The notes under the pieces: generated by a model | Seen by the model: only the letters and a program-made list of their open reading frames with translations | Databases searched by the model: none | What the model was told of the DNA's origin: nothing | Origin: Paenibacillus sp. BJ-4 | GTDB lineage: Bacteria; Bacillota; Bacilli; Paenibacillales; Paenibacillaceae | Assembly: GCF_020404765.1 (NCBI RefSeq) | Contig: NZ_JAIVEM010000071.1 | Span: 62,001-126,000, forward strand | Direction: 5' to 3' | Length of the DNA: 64,000 nt | Program-made: the position numbers and the translations under genes | Shown here: positions 16,875-24,938 of the stretch, one piece after another | Numbering within the stretch: the first letter of the stretch is position 1 | Layout: each line of letters begins with the position of its first letter

Positions 16875-18428
16875 TCATGTAACTTTCCGGTATTCAGATG
16901 GTGTATAACCCGTATATTTTTTGAAAACCTGACTAAAGTATTGGGGGTTGTCACCAAACCCGATTATTTTGGCCAACGTTCCAACCTTCACATCGTCCAT
17001 TTTTGAAATGTACTCCACTGCCTTTTCAATTCTTAATTTAGTGAGAAAGGTTGAGAATCTCTGGCCAGTTTCCTGTTTGAACAGTTTTCCCAGATAATCT
17101 GGATTCATATATAAAATGTCATTAGCTACCATTTTTAGTGATAAATCAGGGTTTCCTAAATTCTCAATTAAAATTTCCATTACTCTGCTAATTACAGAAG
17201 AGTGTTTTGACTTGAAACGATTATAGTACTCATTGGTCATTTTTCTGGCTGTTGCTTCGATATAATCTTTCATCTGCTGGACAGTTTCCATCTCTAACAA
17301 TACAGATGTTCCCATGAGGTAACCTTGCATGCGATCTGTATCTACCGTCTGTACAATTGCAATATAGAGCTGTATACAATAGGATTTTGTCAAGTCAATC
17401 CCCAGCCGTAAATCCGTCATTTTTTCAAAAATACTGGTAATTCCTTTGCATACATCCTGGATATGCCCGGATTTGATTTTTAGAACAAGTTGCTGCTCAT
17501 CGATCATAAAATCATTGGGGACGGCTGCATTTGCCGGTAAAATATCTTTTCTCGTTATAATGCTTCCTTCCCCTAAATAAAAACGATGTTCCAAACACTC
17601 CATGGCCTCACGGTACAAGTTCCTGGCGTATCGGAAATAGTTCCCTTCACTTATAGCAACAGTGGTATCTCTTTTGAAATATTGATAAATGGTTTCTCTT
17701 ATTTGATTAATTTTTTGATGTAATTTTTCCGTGTCATGATCATCCTTGATTAGGAACAGTGCATATTCGCCTATATTGGTAGTTACCAAGACAGAGTCAA
17801 GGATCTCAGCTCCAATATTTTTGATGGCAAACAAATGCTCATAAGAAAAATAACCTTCCATCATAAAAAGAACGATTCTGACCTGCTGATTATTTATTTC
17901 AAAATCAAAAAGCTGCTGATAAAATGATAAATCATTGTCTAAGTAGCTTTTACTAGTTAAGAATTCGGTTAACAGATGTGCTTTGATATAGGGCTGAGCG
18001 TTTTGATATTTTTCCCGGAGCTCGCTATTAAAGGTTTCCTGAACCTTTTTTTCGTTTAGTTCATTAACGGTTTCGTTAAGTGCAGCTGTAATTTTATCCT
18101 CATTACATGGCTTTAACAAATAATTTTTAACATCATAGTGCATGGCGGTTCTCGCATATTCAAACTCACTATATCCGGACAACAGGATAAATTTTATAGA
18201 AGGATATTTCTTATGTGCCTTTGAAACAAGACTAAGTCCGTCCATACCAGGCATTTTGATATCACTGATAACAATATCAGGTTTTAGTTCAACAATTTTC
18301 TCATACGCATCGATCCCGTTTCTCGCCGTTGCTACAAGTTCTGTATCCAATGCTGCCCAATCGATCACATTGGAAATACCTTCAACAATAATCCTTTCGT
18401 CATCTACCAATAACACTTTATATGACAT
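16875..18428 (-). CDS. Two-component response regulator, YesN type (REC + AraC HTH)
   Basis: 517 aa. An N-terminal receiver domain covers about residues 1-122 with phospho-acceptor Asp56 (DIVISDIKMPGMDG) and the conserved Lys in YLLKPCNED. A long middle region of about 270 residues is followed by a C-terminal AraC double helix-turn-helix (about 415-517: NPDLSLKMVANDILYMNPDY; KIIGFGDNPQYFSQVFKKYT). This matches the YesN regulators that control carbohydrate operons in Paenibacillus and Bacillus. It starts 4 bp after the kinase stop, with a ribosome site inside the kinase end. The likely targets are the SBP, GH105 and GPH genes downstream. Confidence 0.92.
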   Translation of the reverse strand: MSYKVLLVDDERIIVEGISNVIDWAALDTELVATARNGIDAYEKIVELKPDIVISDIKMPGMDGLSLVSKAHKKYPSIKFILLSGYSEFEYARTAMHYDVKNYLLKPCNEDKITAALNETVNELNEKKVQETFNSELREKYQNAQPYIKAHLLTEFLTSKSYLDNDLSFYQQLFDFEINNQQVRIVLFMMEGYFSYEHLFAIKNIGAEILDSVLVTTNIGEYALFLIKDDHDTEKLHQKINQIRETIYQYFKRDTTVAISEGNYFRYARNLYREAMECLEHRFYLGEGSIITRKDILPANAAVPNDFMIDEQQLVLKIKSGHIQDVCKGITSIFEKMTDLRLGIDLTKSYCIQLYIAIVQTVDTDRMQGYLMGTSVLLEMETVQQMKDYIEATARKMTNEYYNRFKSKHSSVISRVMEILIENLGNPDLSLKMVANDILYMNPDYLGKLFKQETGQRFSTFLTKLRIEKAVEYISKMDDVKVGTLAKIIGFGDNPQYFSQVFKKYTGYTPSEYRKVT

Positions 18429-18432
18429 TCTA

Positions 18433-20190
18433 TCACCCCGTTTGAACAGGTAAAACTACCGTAATTGCGGTCCCTTTTCCCGAAAGATTTTCAATTCTTA
18501 AACCATACTGTTCACCAGCATAAAGCTTGATCCTATCATCGATATTATTCAATCCTATTCCAGTACCTTTAGGATTTACTTTGCCTTCTTTTACTTTTTG
18601 GAGTATTAGGGGGTCTATGCCAGGCCCGTTATCTTCTATCCGAATAAATAGCTTGTCCTCTTCCTGATAAACATGTAATTTAATAACTGACAAATAGACG
18701 GAAGGCTCAACTGCATGCTTGAACGAATTCTCCAGAAGCGGCTGCAATATTAATTTTGGAATCTTATATTTTGCAACATGGGAGGGGAAGTCCATTTGAA
18801 AATCAATCCGATCGTCAAACCGGTATTTTTGGATGGTTAAATAACTATTTAAAATGTCGATCTCTTCTTCAAATGTAATAATATCCTGCTTAAAATTTGT
18901 GGAGTATCTCATGAGATGACCAAGGGCTTCCACCATGCTTGAAATTTGCTTCTGTTTATTTGTTTTAGCCAACCAATTAACAGACTCCAGTGTATTGTAT
19001 AAAAAGTGCGGGTTTATCTGAGCCTGCAATGCTTTAAATTCAGTTTCCTTGATCAGCAGCTGCTTAGAAAAATTCTCCTGGATCAACTCATCAATTCTTT
19101 GGATCATTGTTATAAAATTCCGATAAAGAATCCCTACCTCGTCTTCATTAATCGTAGAGGGATTTAATAAATTTACAGCGTGAAAGTTCCCCTTTTGGAC
19201 TTCCTGCATGGTAGATGCTAATTCTTGAATGGGATTCGTAAACTTTCTTAAAAATTTAAAACCAAGGGAAATAAGAAAAACGAACATTAACATAAAAACC
19301 AGCACCAAGGTATATTTCGCCGCAGTAATCTTGGAAAACATCATGTTAAATGGAATGATGCTCCAGTATGTCCAGTCCTTAAAACCGGTTGTAATATGGC
19401 TGACAAAGGTTCTTTCCCCATTAATGTATTCAATACTATAGCCCTGATCATTTTTTGCATTGAAATGATATTCTTTAAAATCATCTATCCCTTTTTCTGA
19501 ATAAAAAACCTCATCCTCTTTTGTAATCACAATATTTCCTGCTATTTCTCCGTGAGGCTTTGGTAAACCGCTTACAATCTTATCTAAATTAACACGAACA
19601 AGCAGTTTGCCGATGGTTTCAAAGTTTAAATTCTCATAAGACTGGATAAGGCGAACAGAAATTAAATCTCCATTGTTCCCTTCCAGCTCCATCCAATGGT
19701 TTTTACCCTCATACTTATCCGCCTGACTAAGAGCAAGTTCCTTATCTTTATTCTTTATCGGTTTGCTGCTATCCCCGGCCAAAAACTCCCTTCCTGCTGA
19801 ATCGTACAGATAAATGGATTGAATGTAATTTGCCGGATCTACATATTTTTCCAACTCATCTCCAATTTTCTGTTCAAGACGATAGAAATCATAGCCTTTT
19901 ACATTTCCTTGAAGATCTAATAAAATTTTTTGAATATACGGGTCGACTGCTATGTTATAACTGACTTCTTCCACTCTTTCAAGCTTCTCTTCTACGTTGT
20001 TGGACGACATCATCAGCACTTGTGAGGATTTTGCATAGATTTGCTCATCATAGAGTGAAAAAGCATATTGAAGACCTCCTAATACAAATACTAGCGTTGT
20101 CATCATAATCAATGTAATCGTTAAGAAAAGCTTTACGTTTAGCTTTGAATTTATATAAAAATTTGCAAAGTAAAACCATATCTTCTTCAT
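18433..20190 (-). CDS. Sensor histidine kinase, YesM type
   Basis: 585 aa membrane kinase. There is a transmembrane helix at about residues 20-42, an extracellular dCache-like sensor region at about 45-285, a second helix at about 290-312, and a HAMP domain (KFTNPIQELASTMQEVQKGN). The His_kinase domain follows with phospho-His in QINPHFLYNTLESVNWLAK, and then the ATP-binding domain (IEDNGPGIDP; GTGIGLNNIDDRIKLYAG). This layout is that of the LytS/YesM group, which pairs with YesN regulators. It is the first gene of the locus. The signal is probably a pectin-derived oligosaccharide, possibly via the neighbouring lipoprotein (inference). Confidence 0.92.
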   Translation of the reverse strand: MKKIWFYFANFYINSKLNVKLFLTITLIMMTTLVFVLGGLQYAFSLYDEQIYAKSSQVLMMSSNNVEEKLERVEEVSYNIAVDPYIQKILLDLQGNVKGYDFYRLEQKIGDELEKYVDPANYIQSIYLYDSAGREFLAGDSSKPIKNKDKELALSQADKYEGKNHWMELEGNNGDLISVRLIQSYENLNFETIGKLLVRVNLDKIVSGLPKPHGEIAGNIVITKEDEVFYSEKGIDDFKEYHFNAKNDQGYSIEYINGERTFVSHITTGFKDWTYWSIIPFNMMFSKITAAKYTLVLVFMLMFVFLISLGFKFLRKFTNPIQELASTMQEVQKGNFHAVNLLNPSTINEDEVGILYRNFITMIQRIDELIQENFSKQLLIKETEFKALQAQINPHFLYNTLESVNWLAKTNKQKQISSMVEALGHLMRYSTNFKQDIITFEEEIDILNSYLTIQKYRFDDRIDFQMDFPSHVAKYKIPKLILQPLLENSFKHAVEPSVYLSVIKLHVYQEEDKLFIRIEDNGPGIDPLILQKVKEGKVNPKGTGIGLNNIDDRIKLYAGEQYGLRIENLSGKGTAITVVLPVQTG

Positions 20191-20796
20191 GAACCTAAAA
20201 CAGCTCCCTCAGTTGGGGAATGATACTTTATTATTCCAAATAAAATACTTCCTTTAAATTTCTTGACACAGGACTGTTATCAGAATTTGTCTCCATTAAA
20301 GGCTCCATAGGCGGCGCTTATACTCTTCATAATAATCAGGAAAAACATGCATAATACTCGCTTTTCTAATCACTTTTCAACACACCAGACTTTAAAAACA
20401 ATTTTATCTTTTGCAGTATTTTTAGGATGAATTTGTTTATCTTATTTATCTTAAATTACACTAAAACACGATAGATGCCCTATGACGCAATTCACTAAAA
20501 TATTGTTTTTCACATCTTTTCATTGAACTACTCTTCATTTACGAAATGCATGTAGCTAAGAGATTTCTCAATCTTGCGGATCTGCAAGGATGAGCAAAGA
20601 ATAAATATATTGAGCCTTTATATTTGGGTATCTTTGAGGGGACAACATGTGAGGGCTTTGCGATCACGATGCGGAATGAGTCAGGAACTATTGGAAGCTA
20701 TTTTAAAATTCTTCAAGTGAACTATTATGTCACACCAAATGTTAATATTGAGTCTTAGCCTGCCATAGAATTTCATAATCTGTACTTAATCAACGC
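20191..20796. other. AT-rich gene-free region upstream of the sensor kinase
   Basis: About 600 bp without a supported gene. The left part should hold the promoter of the kinase operon, but no clear -35/-10 pair was found. The right part contains a 54-codon open frame (20594-20758, plus strand) with protein-like composition but no start codon; see findings. Confidence 0.5.
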
Positions 20797-20824
20797 AAAA
20801 AAACGGCATCTCTGCCGTTTTTTT
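20797..20824 (-). terminator. Terminator after the tRNA pair
   Basis: AAACGGCA / TGCCGTTT with a 4-nt loop and T-runs on both sides, just downstream of tRNA-Lys on the minus strand. Confidence 0.85.
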
Positions 20825-20832
20825 CTAAAGGA

Positions 20833-20905
<73 letters not shown>

Positions 20906-20921
20906 ATAATCAAAACTTTGG

Positions 20922-20994
20922 TGGAGCCTAGGGGGATCGAACCCCTGACCTCATCGCTGCCAGCGATGCGCTCTCCCAGCTGAGCTAAGGCCCC
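20922..20994 (-). tRNA. tRNA-Ala (anticodon GGC)
   Basis: 73 nt. The acceptor is GGGGCCT / AGGCTCC plus A, and the D arm begins TAGCTCAGCTGGGAGAGC. The anticodon stem CATCG / CGATG frames the loop CTGGCAG, so the anticodon is GGC. The T arm contains GGTTCGATCCC. CCA is not encoded. Confidence 0.93.
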
Positions 20995-21118
20995 ATTATG
21001 TGTAATCAATAACGTTTCAAGCGACTTCTATATCATATAAAATATTGCACCCTTTGTCAATACTTTTATAAAAAAATTATAATCATCTACTTACCATTAT
21101 CCTAGATACAGTCAGCGA

Positions 21119-21586
21119 TCAGTCGCTGGCTGTATCTTTGGATAACAGTGTTTTCAGTTCCTTCATAAACATGTTAATGTCTTTGAACTGCCGATAGACG
21201 GACGCGAAGCGTACATAAGCGACTTCATCTACAGGATAGAGCTGCTCCATGACTAGCTCACCGATCTGCTGGCTGTCCACCTCGGTGGCGGCTGTATTGC
21301 GAATAGCATTTTCCACCTGGGATACGATCATATCCAGCTGCTCGACGGATACAGGACGCTTTTCACAGGCACGAATGAGACCGCGCAGCATTTTATCACG
21401 ACTAAACTCTTCGCGGCTTCCATCTTTTTTGATGACCATAAGAGGGGTCTCCTCCACCATTTCAAAGGTGGTAAAACGCCTGGCACACTGCTCACATTCA
21501 CGACGGCGGCGAATGGACTTATTATCATTCGCAGGCCGTGAATCCAATACTTTCGTCCCATTGTAAGTACAATATGGACATTTCAT
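21119..21586 (-). CDS. nrdR: Transcriptional repressor NrdR
   Basis: 155 aa from ATG 21586, the MKCPYC start that defines the family; the open frame reaches 20 codons further but without support. A zinc ribbon (CPYC near the N-terminus and CEQC about 30 residues later) is followed by an ATP-cone domain (about 49-139, [20 protein letters not shown]). NrdR senses ATP/dATP and represses ribonucleotide reductase genes by binding NrdR boxes. It is the end gene of a conserved coaE-ytaF-mutM-polA neighbourhood. Confidence 0.95.
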   Translation of the reverse strand: MKCPYCTYNGTKVLDSRPANDNKSIRRRRECEQCARRFTTFEMVEETPLMVIKKDGSREEFSRDKMLRGLIRACEKRPVSVEQLDMIVSQVENAIRNTAATEVDSQQIGELVMEQLYPVDEVAYVRFASVYRQFKDINMFMKELKTLLSKDTASD

Positions 21587-21691
21587 AATATCATCACTTC
21601 CTTTTTCCAATAAATTCCCGATGCTTTTCAGTAATAATTTTGTCAAAACGGATCATAATATGTTTACCACGTCGCGAGGAGGTGAACAACA

Positions 21692-21916
21692 ATGGCACAA
21701 GGAAACAATGGCAACTCCAACAACCTGGTAGTCAGCAGATCCTCCGGCGCTCTGGAGCAAATGAAATATGAAATCGCTCAAGAGCTGGGTATCAGCATTC
21801 CTCAAGATGGATACCAAGGCAACATGACTTCCTATGAGAACGGTTCGATCGGGGGCTACATCACAAAACGCCTCGTAACGATCGCCGAACAACAATTGGC
21901 AGGTCAATATCAATAA
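21692..21916 (+). CDS. Alpha/beta-type small acid-soluble spore protein
   Basis: 74 aa SASP that coats and protects spore DNA from UV and is degraded at germination. The family signature is clear: LVVSRSSGALEQMKYEIAQE with the germination protease (GPR) site around KYEIAQELG, and a second conserved block GGYITKRLVTIAEQQLAG. A strong ribosome site, GAGGAGGTGAACAAC, precedes the ATG. Expression is expected in the forespore from a sigma-G promoter (family knowledge). It stands alone between nrdR and a lytic transglycosylase and ends at a strong terminator. Confidence 0.96.
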   Translation: MAQGNNGNSNNLVVSRSSGALEQMKYEIAQELGISIPQDGYQGNMTSYENGSIGGYITKRLVTIAEQQLAGQYQ

Positions 21917-21940
21917 TCGCGGTAATAACGTAGAAGTAAC

Positions 21941-21989
21941 AAAAAAGTGTACGGACAGGCTGCAAGTACAGCCTGTCCTGCGCTTTTTT
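21941..21989. terminator. Bidirectional terminator after the SASP gene
   Basis: GGACAGGCTG (21953-21962) / CAGCCTGTCC (21969-21978) with a 6-nt loop, flanked by A6 and T6 runs. It serves the SASP gene and the convergent transglycosylase gene. Confidence 0.9.
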
Positions 21990-22031
21990 CATTTTAATGG
22001 CAAAAGGCTCATATTGTCATTAATTTGTGAT

Positions 22032-22595
22032 TCAAAACTCATTATAAATTTTTGTATATTGCCTGTAATAGTAAATGACTCGCTGTACATAATGTCGCGT
22101 CTCACCAAAGGGAATTTGCTTAATGGACTCTTCCTTTCCATCCCACACTCCCTTATCCAGCCACTCCTGAACTTTACCCGGTCCTGCATTGTAAGCGGCT
22201 ACGATCGCTACCGGGTTGTCTTGAAATTTGGCAGACAGATTATGCAAATACCAGGTCCCCAGCTCAATATTGGCGCCCGGCTCGTGCTTTACGTCATCCA
22301 ATGGAACCCTCTGAACCTGAGCACTGTCCATAATCCAATTGGCCGTATCAGGCATAATCTGCATGAGCCCCAATGCGCCTTTGTTTGACTGCTTACTGGT
22401 TTTGAAATTCGTTTCCACACGGATAATAGACGCCACCAAAAAAGGGTCTACTTGATACGTCTGCGAATACTGCCGAATTTCATCCTTATACTGAATCGGA
22501 TAAAACCACGACATCCAATTGGAACTAAAAAACAGAATCAGAACAAAACCGACAAACAAAGTGAGTAGGACTCTCTTTTTACGCAGTATATTCAT
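22032..22595 (-). CDS. Lytic transglycosylase (SLT domain)
   Basis: 187 aa. A hydrophobic N-terminal helix (about residues 6-25) exports or anchors the protein. The rest is a Slt70-type catalytic domain, with catalytic Glu in SIIRVETNFK, then GALGLMQIMPDTANWI and VAAYNAGPGKVQEWL. It cleaves glycan strands of peptidoglycan to 1,6-anhydromuropeptides. The start ATG 22595 overlaps the coaE stop (ATGA) with AAAGGGA upstream; an ATG at 22616 lies inside coaE without support. It is translationally coupled to coaE, an arrangement known from Bacillales. Confidence 0.92.
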   Translation of the reverse strand: MNILRKKRVLLTLFVGFVLILFFSSNWMSWFYPIQYKDEIRQYSQTYQVDPFLVASIIRVETNFKTSKQSNKGALGLMQIMPDTANWIMDSAQVQRVPLDDVKHEPGANIELGTWYLHNLSAKFQDNPVAIVAAYNAGPGKVQEWLDKGVWDGKEESIKQIPFGETRHYVQRVIYYYRQYTKIYNEF

Positions 22596-23188
22596 GCAAG
22601 TCCCTTTCGCTGCCAAAACAGATCAATTTGACGTTCCGTTTCAGCCTGTGTTCCACTATTGTCAATGACGATATCGGCCTTGCTTCTTTTTTGTTCAATA
22701 TCCATTTGCGCAGACAATCGGAGTCCGGCTTGTTCCTCTGTCAGTCCATCTCTAAGCATCAGACGCTGGAGCTGGACATCACGTGGCACATAGACAACCA
22801 TAATTTCCTCGTATAAGCTCTCCAGTCCAGACTCATACAATAACGGGATATCTGCCAAAACAAGCTTGTCCGGCTGCTCCCGTTCGTAAGTTTCCATGCG
22901 CAGTCGCATCTCCTCACGTATCGCGGGATGAGTAATATTATTAAGCGCCTGTCGCTGGGCAGGGTCTGCAAATACAATTTCCCCCAGCTTTTTGCGACGC
23001 AGGGTTCCGTCGCTGTTCATCACAGCTTGTCCAAAATGCTTTATGACCGCCGCCAGCACCGGATGCCCCGGAAGCATGACTTCCCGGGCAATGGCATCTG
23101 CGTCGATCAGCAGCGCACCCTTGGCGACCAAAAGAGCCGACACGGTGCTTTTTCCGGTAGCAATACCTCCGGTTAATCCGATATTCAT
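22592..23188 (-). CDS. coaE: Dephospho-CoA kinase
   Basis: 198 aa P-loop kinase for the last step of CoA synthesis, phosphorylation of dephospho-CoA at the 3'-hydroxyl. It has the Walker A GGIATGKS at residues 7-14, the conserved LIDADAIAREVMLPG and the VLADIPLLYESGLE lid/substrate region. GAGGTGAAAGAGC precedes the ATG. It lies 11 bp after ytaF and overlaps the transglycosylase start, so the run mutM-ytaF-coaE-SLT is probably one transcript. Confidence 0.95.
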   Translation of the reverse strand: MNIGLTGGIATGKSTVSALLVAKGALLIDADAIAREVMLPGHPVLAAVIKHFGQAVMNSDGTLRRKKLGEIVFADPAQRQALNNITHPAIREEMRLRMETYEREQPDKLVLADIPLLYESGLESLYEEIMVVYVPRDVQLQRLMLRDGLTEEQAGLRLSAQMDIEQKRSKADIVIDNSGTQAETERQIDLFWQRKGLA

Positions 23189-23199
23189 GCTCTTTCACC

Positions 23200-23925
23200 T
23201 CATAACAGCTTCAATATGCCCATCATAATCAGTAATAATGCGGGTAACACACCCAGCGCCTTCATAAATCGGAATGCCGACAAGAAAAAGCCTGCCTTCA
23301 TACCTGCAATCAAAAACGTCCCGCTGAATAACGTAATAGCCAGCGCGGTAGACAGCGGTTGGAAACCAAGCATAGCCGCTCCTAACCCTGCTCCAAACGC
23401 ATCGACCGATAAGGCGATGCCCAGCCAAACCGCTTCCAATGCGGATATACTACCGGAACTGTCCATATCCGCAGCAGACGGACTTCGAAGAATACGAATG
23501 ACAAGCCCCCATTTGCGAAACTCCAGAGAAAATACCGTTCGTTCCCGCTGCATCTCTGAACCATTCGAGGAAGCTTCGGCTATTTCTGTACCCTCTGTAC
23601 CTTTCTTCTGGTTCAGAACAGATCCGCTCACAGGATCGTCCGTCAAATCCTCTTTTCGATGCAGGGCTTGAATCAAAGAATAGCAGCCGATACAGATCAG
23701 GATAACAGCGCCGAAAACAGTCGTATATACAGGAGACAGAACACGGGATAGTAATGCGCCGAGCTGCATCGATATGCCGATCACCAGACCTGAACATACT
23801 GAAATGATGGCAATCGACAGCAATGGAATTTTCATCTTGCGCAGACCATATGTAACACCGACTCCGAAACTGTCCAAACTTAGCGCAAATGCCAGTAATA
23901 GCAGGGCTCCCCAATGATTAGCCAC
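23200..23925 (-). CDS. ytaF: Sporulation membrane protein YtaF
   Basis: 241 aa, about six membrane helices in two repeats of the MntP/YtaF fold. Each half carries the ALSLDSFGVG / ALSVDAFGAGL signature (about residues 14-23 and 168-178). A hydrophilic loop at about 90-150 separates the halves. YtaF is expressed in sporulation in Bacillus; its transport substrate is not established. Position between mutM and coaE is the conserved one. The gene is intact. Confidence 0.9.
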   Translation of the reverse strand: MANHWGALLLLAFALSLDSFGVGVTYGLRKMKIPLLSIAIISVCSGLVIGISMQLGALLSRVLSPVYTTVFGAVILICIGCYSLIQALHRKEDLTDDPVSGSVLNQKKGTEGTEIAEASSNGSEMQRERTVFSLEFRKWGLVIRILRSPSAADMDSSGSISALEAVWLGIALSVDAFGAGLGAAMLGFQPLSTALAITLFSGTFLIAGMKAGFFLSAFRFMKALGVLPALLLIMMGILKLL

Positions 23926-23939
23926 TCCAATTCCCTCCC

Positions 23940-23982
23940 ATTGCGAAGGAAGGGCCTTACAACAGCCGAAGCCCTTCGCAGT
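23940..23982 (-). other. Stem-loop between mutM and ytaF
   Basis: TGCGAAGG / CCTTCGCA with inner GGC / GCC pairing. There is no T-run, so it is more likely an RNA processing or stability element than a terminator. Confidence 0.4.
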
Positions 23983-24036
23983 ATTGGTACTTGGAACAAT
24001 ATATGAGAAGGATGGGCTTGGCGTGACTGTATCTGT

Positions 24037-24867
24037 TTAACGGAGAGGCTGGCAGACCGGGCAATGATGCGTGCCACGTCCGGCCACGACAGACTTTTCG
24101 ATCAATGTACCACAGTTTACACAAGGCTTGGCGTTACGTCCGTAGATTTGCAGTTGATGCTGGAAGCCACCTGTTTTACCCTGTCCGTTGACGAACGATT
24201 TGATGGACGAGCCTCCAACCTGAATCGACGCGCCCAGCGTGGAGACAATAGCTTCATGCAGAACATGAAATTGACTATCAGTCAGGCTTTTTGCCGGCTG
24301 TGCCGGATGAATGCCCGCCTTAAATAGCGATTCATCTACATAAATATTCCCGATACCAACAACATATGACTGATTTAATAGCGCGGCCTTGATCGAAGTC
24401 GAACGAGTTCCGACAGCGGCACGAAGCATTTCTGGTGTAAAGGACTCGTCCATCGGCTCCAAGCCGAGCTTGTTCAACGGTTTTTCCAGCAAATCCTGTC
24501 CTGCCGGAAATAAGTGCATTGTTCCAAATTGACGTACATCCTGATAACGCAGCTCCGTACCATCTTTAAAATGAAAGATGACATGCGTGTGCTTTTCCAC
24601 AGGATCATGCTGCGAGTACAATCCATATCGCCCTTCCATTCGAAGATGGGAGACAAGCACCAGCCCGTCCAGCAAAATCCGCAGAAACTTGCCGCGTCTC
24701 TCCACCCCCGTAATCCGGTGGTCGGCCAATTCCATCGCAAAAGCGTGGATATCATCAGGTCGTTGAATGATACGCGGCAAATTTACGGTCACATGATCTA
24801 TATGTTTATCGACGATAAGCTCGTTAAGTGTTCGTTTAATCGTTTCTACTTCCGGTAATTCCGGCAT
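24037..24867 (-). CDS. mutM: Formamidopyrimidine-DNA glycosylase
   Basis: 276 aa base-excision repair enzyme that removes 8-oxoguanine and FaPy and cleaves the abasic site. The N-terminus MPELPEVETIKR supplies catalytic Pro and Glu. The helix-two-turn-helix includes GIGNIYVDESLFKAGIHP. The C-terminal zinc finger CVNCGTLIEKS ... HHCPVC is complete. It follows polA by about 70 bp, as in Bacillus. Confidence 0.96.
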   Translation of the reverse strand: MPELPEVETIKRTLNELIVDKHIDHVTVNLPRIIQRPDDIHAFAMELADHRITGVERRGKFLRILLDGLVLVSHLRMEGRYGLYSQHDPVEKHTHVIFHFKDGTELRYQDVRQFGTMHLFPAGQDLLEKPLNKLGLEPMDESFTPEMLRAAVGTRSTSIKAALLNQSYVVGIGNIYVDESLFKAGIHPAQPAKSLTDSQFHVLHEAIVSTLGASIQVGGSSIKSFVNGQGKTGGFQHQLQIYGRNAKPCVNCGTLIEKSVVAGRGTHHCPVCQPLR

Positions 24868-24938
24868 GATGTCTTCACCTCACCCTATATTATAGCGGAA
24901 GTAGCGCCAAAATGGGACTATCTGCTCATTGAAAAATC

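Noticed and set aside
23216..23914. Overlapping frames opposite and within ytaF
   Set aside because: YtaF has both conserved family motifs in its frame; the others do not resemble proteins.
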